From positions 5,001 through 62,168 of the forward strand of contig JANXWK010000013.1 of NCBI GenBank assembly GCA_025351165.1: a stretch of 57,168 nucleotides of DNA. Reading direction: 5' to 3'. Below are positions 53,908 through 57,168 of the stretch, piece by piece. Both the position numbers and the translations under genes were made by a program. The notes under the pieces were generated by a model that saw nothing but the letters and a program-made list of their open reading frames with translations, was not told the origin of the DNA and did not search any database. The DNA comes from Hyphomicrobiales bacterium. Lineage in GTDB: Bacteria > Pseudomonadota > Alphaproteobacteria > Rhizobiales > Beijerinckiaceae. How positions within the stretch are numbered: position 1 is the stretch's first letter; every line of letters begins with the position of its first letter.

Positions 53908-54108
53908 TAAAATCTCCTGTTTTAAGTATTGGTTACGGTTTGGATAATTTTTTAGATCATTCAATTTGCCATCTGAGTGCCTGTTGAAAGTATGAATTGC
54001 AGGTTTTCATGTGTTTTTTTGTTAGTATGCTCGATTCCATTGACTAAACCAGCTTTGACTGTTTAGAAACAGGCACAATAACAGCGTTATAGTGTCCTTG
54101 AGGTTTTG

Positions 54109-56115
54109 ATGAACGATCAATCTGTAAAAAACATTGCCATGCATACAAAAAAAGCCAATGCCTTGCGTTCGCTTGCAATTGATGGGGTCGAGGCTGCAAA
54201 ATCTGGACATCCTGGTTTGCCAATGGGCGCGGCTGATATTGCGACTGTGCTGTTCAGCGATTTTTTGAAATTTGACCCAAAACGCCCTGATTGGTCAGAT
54301 CGTGACCGATTTGTACTGTCTGCTGGCCATGGGTCAATGCTGATTTATGCACTACTCTATCTTACAGGCTATGAAGGCGTAACGCTAGACCAGCTAAAAC
54401 GCTTTCGCCAGCTTGGATCAATGACAGCCGGACATCCTGAATACGGGCATATTCCTGGTGTTGAAACAACCACTGGCCCATTAGGCCAAGGAATTGCTAC
54501 GGCGGTCGGTATGGCTTTGGCAGAAAAAATGCTGTCCGCCGAGTTCGGGCGCAAGATTGTTGATCATAAAACCTATGTTTTAGCCTCTGATGGTGATTTA
54601 ATGGAAGGCATTAGCCAGGAAGCAATTGCACTGGCTGGGCACTTGAAACTCAATAAAATGATCGTTCTATGGGATGATAACGAGATTTCAATTGATGGGC
54701 CTTTATCCATTTCTGATAGTGTTGACCAGGTCAAACGCTTCCAGGCCTGTGGCTGGAGGGCAGAACGCATTGATGGGCATGATCCGGTTGCTATTGGCGC
54801 CGCGTTAACACGGGCACAAAAATCGTCAAAGCCCACCATGATTGCCTGCAAAACCATCATTGGCTATGGATCTCCTAAAAAAGCTGGCACATCAAAGGCA
54901 CATAGTGATGCATTTGGCGCTGAAGAAATAGCCGCCACGAAAACAAACCTGAATGTGCCAATGGGTGCGTTTGAGGTGCCTGATGATGTGCTTGAAGCTT
55001 GGCAGGCTGTGGGGGCCAAGGGCGCGGCGACGAGCATCGCATGGGATGCGCAATTTGCAACGCTTTCAGCGCGCAAACAAGCTGAATTTACACGCCGCAT
55101 GAAGGGTGAGCGTCCAGGCAGTTTAGGCAAAGCCATCAATGCACATAAAAAAGCACTCTTGGCTGAGCCATTAAGTGTTGCAACACGAAAAGCCTCGGAG
55201 CTTGTGCTGAATGCCATAAAGTCTGCAATGCCAGAGCTTGTGTCTGGTTCAGCAGATTTGACGCCCTCAAATCTTACCAAAGCCAAAGGTTTTGAGTCTA
55301 TAACACCCGCTAATTTCAAGGGTAGCTATATTCATTATGGCATTCGTGAACATGGAATGGCAGCTGCCATGAATGGTATTGCGGTGCATGGTGGGTTTGT
55401 GACATTAGGTGCGACATTTTTTGTGTTTACAGATTACATGCGCGCTGCAATGCGTTTATCAGCCCTTATGGGACTGGGGGTTGTTTATGTCATGACCCAT
55501 GATTCCATTGGTGTTGGTGAGGATGGTCCTACCCATCAGCCAGTGGAGCATCTGGCAGCCATGCGCTGTATGCCCAATATGCGCACATTCCGCCCGTGTG
55601 ACGCAATTGAAACCGCCGAGTGCTGGCAATTGGCACTGGAGCGCACGACAGGCCCAACCGTTTTGGCACTCAGTCGCCAGAATTTACCGCAACTGCGCGT
55701 GGATGGAGCAACATCCAATAAATGCGCGTATGGTGCATATGAATTGGCTGGCGTTGCAAGTGGTAAAGCACAGGTATCCATTTTTGCCTCAGGCTCTGAG
55801 GTTGAGATTGCCTTGAAGGCTCGCGAGCAACTCGCGATTAAAGGTGTTAAAGCGCGCGTTGTGTCTGTGCCATCCCTGGAACTGTTCCTGGAGCAATCAG
55901 ATGACGTCAAAGCCAAAATAATTGGCAATGCACCTATTCGGGTTGGCGTTGAAGCTGCTGTGCGCTTTGGCTGGGATGCAGTTATTGGCGAACATGGCAT
56001 ATTTATAGGCATGAACAGTTTTGGGGCGAGCGCACCAGCCAAAGACCTCTACGCGCATTTTGGCATTACAGCGGAACGCGTTGTAGAAGACGTTATGAAA
56101 CGACATAATAGCTAA
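54109..56115 (+). CDS. tkt: Transketolase
   Basis: Thiamin-diphosphate enzyme of the pentose phosphate and Calvin-type pathways. The 668-residue protein has [19 protein letters not shown], the conserved [18 protein letters not shown], the cofactor motif [32 protein letters not shown], and the C-terminal [19 protein letters not shown]. The ATG at 54109 follows TTGAGG; a TTG one codon before is rejected. gap follows in the same direction after 82 bp, the arrangement tkt-gap being usual in Alphaproteobacteria. Confidence 0.97.
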   Translation: MNDQSVKNIAMHTKKANALRSLAIDGVEAAKSGHPGLPMGAADIATVLFSDFLKFDPKRPDWSDRDRFVLSAGHGSMLIYALLYLTGYEGVTLDQLKRFRQLGSMTAGHPEYGHIPGVETTTGPLGQGIATAVGMALAEKMLSAEFGRKIVDHKTYVLASDGDLMEGISQEAIALAGHLKLNKMIVLWDDNEISIDGPLSISDSVDQVKRFQACGWRAERIDGHDPVAIGAALTRAQKSSKPTMIACKTIIGYGSPKKAGTSKAHSDAFGAEEIAATKTNLNVPMGAFEVPDDVLEAWQAVGAKGAATSIAWDAQFATLSARKQAEFTRRMKGERPGSLGKAINAHKKALLAEPLSVATRKASELVLNAIKSAMPELVSGSADLTPSNLTKAKGFESITPANFKGSYIHYGIREHGMAAAMNGIAVHGGFVTLGATFFVFTDYMRAAMRLSALMGLGVVYVMTHDSIGVGEDGPTHQPVEHLAAMRCMPNMRTFRPCDAIETAECWQLALERTTGPTVLALSRQNLPQLRVDGATSNKCAYGAYELAGVASGKAQVSIFASGSEVEIALKAREQLAIKGVKARVVSVPSLELFLEQSDDVKAKIIGNAPIRVGVEAAVRFGWDAVIGEHGIFIGMNSFGASAPAKDLYAHFGITAERVVEDVMKRHNS

Positions 56116-56197
56116 ATTTGTACAGCCAGCTTGCTTTTTAGTTCTTTTTAATCAATTTAAAAGCATCAGACTGAATTTAAACTGAAAAGGGTATATC

Positions 56198-57168
56198 ATG
56201 ACAGTGAAAGTTGCCATTAATGGCTTTGGTCGCATTGGACGCAATGTTTTACGCGCTATCATCGAATCAGGGCGTAAAGATATTGAAGTTGTCGCGATTA
56301 ACGATCTTGGCCCAGTTGAGACCAATGCGCATCTATTTCGCTTTGACAGCGTCCATGGCAAATTTGCAGGCAAGGTCATTGTTGAAGGTGATACAATAAA
56401 TGTCGGCCGTGGCCCCATCAAGGTAACAGCTGTGCGCGATCCTGCTGAATTGCCCCATAAAGCCATGGGTGTGGATATTGCCCTTGAATGTACAGGTATT
56501 TTTACCACACGTGATAAAGCAGCTGCGCATTTAAAAGCAGGTGCAAAGCGCGTGATTGTGTCTGCGCCCTGTGACAATGCCGATTTTACTGTTGTCTATG
56601 GTGTGAACCATCATTTGCTCACAAAAGAGCATATTGTGATTTCAAATGCCTCCTGCACCACAAACTGCCTTGCACCAGTGGTCAAGGTTTTAAATGATGC
56701 TGTTGGTATTGAGCGTGGGTTCATGACAACCATTCATGCCTATACAGGCGATCAGCCCACACTCGACACCATGCATAAGGATTTGTATCGTGGCCGCGCA
56801 GCCGCCATGTCCATGATTCCAACCTCGACAGGTGCGGCCAAAGCCATTGGCCTTGTCATACCAGAACTTAAAGGCAAGCTGGATGGATCATCCATTCGTG
56901 TGCCATGCCCTAATGTGTCTGTGGTGGATTTCAAATTTGTGTCAAAACGCAAAACCAGCGTTGAGAAAATCAATGAAGCCATCATGAAGGCCTCAAAACG
57001 GGGGCCATTAAAGGGTATTCTGGCGATAACAGATCAGCCAAATGTCTCGATTGATTTCAATCATGATCCAGCCTCATCCACTTTTGCGCTCGACCAGACC
57101 AAGGTTATGGATGAGAAGCTGGTTTCCGTGCTTGCATGGTATGATAATGAATGGGGCTTTTCCAACCG
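56198..57168 (+). CDS. gap: Glyceraldehyde-3-phosphate dehydrogenase, 3' end cut off
   Basis: Type I GAPDH. The N-terminus [16 protein letters not shown] is the NAD site; Asp36 in VVAINDLG points to NAD rather than NADP. Catalytic Cys153 lies in [12 protein letters not shown]. The reading ends in [10 protein letters not shown] at the window edge, so only about a dozen or so residues are missing. No stop is reached, which makes the gene invisible to closed-ORF searches. GAAAAGGG precedes the ATG by about 10 nt. It forms a pair with tkt. Confidence 0.97.
   Translation, partial: MTVKVAINGFGRIGRNVLRAIIESGRKDIEVVAINDLGPVETNAHLFRFDSVHGKFAGKVIVEGDTINVGRGPIKVTAVRDPAELPHKAMGVDIALECTGIFTTRDKAAAHLKAGAKRVIVSAPCDNADFTVVYGVNHHLLTKEHIVISNASCTTNCLAPVVKVLNDAVGIERGFMTTIHAYTGDQPTLDTMHKDLYRGRAAAMSMIPTSTGAAKAIGLVIPELKGKLDGSSIRVPCPNVSVVDFKFVSKRKTSVEKINEAIMKASKRGPLKGILAITDQPNVSIDFNHDPASSTFALDQTKVMDEKLVSVLAWYDNEWGFSN

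Noticed and set aside
1-57168. CRISPR arrays, rRNA, tRNA, transposases, integrases or prophage genes
   Set aside because: No regularly spaced long repeats, no tRNA cloverleaf with the TTCGA-type loop and no mobile-element proteins were seen on either strand; the three short tandem arrays are too short and contiguous for CRISPR.

Overview
The window is a gene-dense stretch of a moderately AT-rich alphaproteobacterial chromosome. The lineage rests on several gene types: a fliF-fliG-fliH-fliN-flbD flagellar cluster of the Caulobacter type, an RpoH sigma factor, a homospermidine synthase/ornithine decarboxylase pair, an HWE-family histidine kinase, paired Omp25/31-like beta-barrel proteins, and structured leaders in front of the ornithine decarboxylase and serC genes (the positions of the speF and serC RNA motifs known from Alphaproteobacteria). 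The order within the class is not resolved. I see no prophage, transposase, CRISPR array, rRNA or tRNA gene; the content looks like core chromosome.

Layout. 1-8.1 kb: partial zinc alcohol dehydrogenase, short RecQ-like helicase, an RND efflux pair, a GAF protein, acetoacetate decarboxylase. 8.1-11.4 kb (minus strand): polyamine genes hss and odc, a long structured odc leader, and just upstream a GC-rich, terminator-ended candidate small RNA. 11.4-18.7 kb: periplasmic glucan protein OpgG/D, an unknown protein, a 2-hydroxyacid dehydrogenase, a putative two-domain Inh-type protease inhibitor, a GNAT acetyltransferase, a TerB-like protein, and an unknown gene broken by one in-frame amber codon. 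18.4-23.6 kb (minus strand): a zinc-acquisition locus (znuA, znuB, znuC, a CobW GTPase, a WD40 protein) with two Zur-like palindromes and an unlisted 47-residue His-rich membrane ORF translationally coupled to znuC. 23.6-25.4 kb: two small YdcH-like proteins and rpoH.

25.4-36.2 kb holds flagellar genes. An FlhB-C-terminal-like protein and FliK are on the minus strand. fliF, fliG, fliH, fliN and flbD are on the plus strand, preceded by AnmK, an Hpt protein and an O-antigen ligase/polymerase-like membrane protein. A response regulator and an HWE kinase converge after flbD. 37.7-44 kb: pal, cpoB, tilS, ftsH, glmM (cell envelope, tRNA modification, membrane proteolysis, peptidoglycan precursor). 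44-46 kb: two outer-membrane beta-barrel proteins, each followed by a strong terminator. 46.5-49.5 kb: serC and serA for serine synthesis. 49.7-57.2 kb: a chemoreceptor, an EamA transporter, a HIT protein, a DUF3833-like secreted protein, transketolase and a GAPDH gene that runs off the window.

Points most worth a second look: the candidate small RNA plus odc leader (about 10.85-11.35 kb), the zinc-locus small protein (23.4-23.55 kb), the amber-interrupted gene (17.5-18.4 kb), and several short tandem or inverted repeats confined to intergenic DNA (25.7, 38.25, 46.3 kb). All family assignments were made by eye from motifs; no database search was run.
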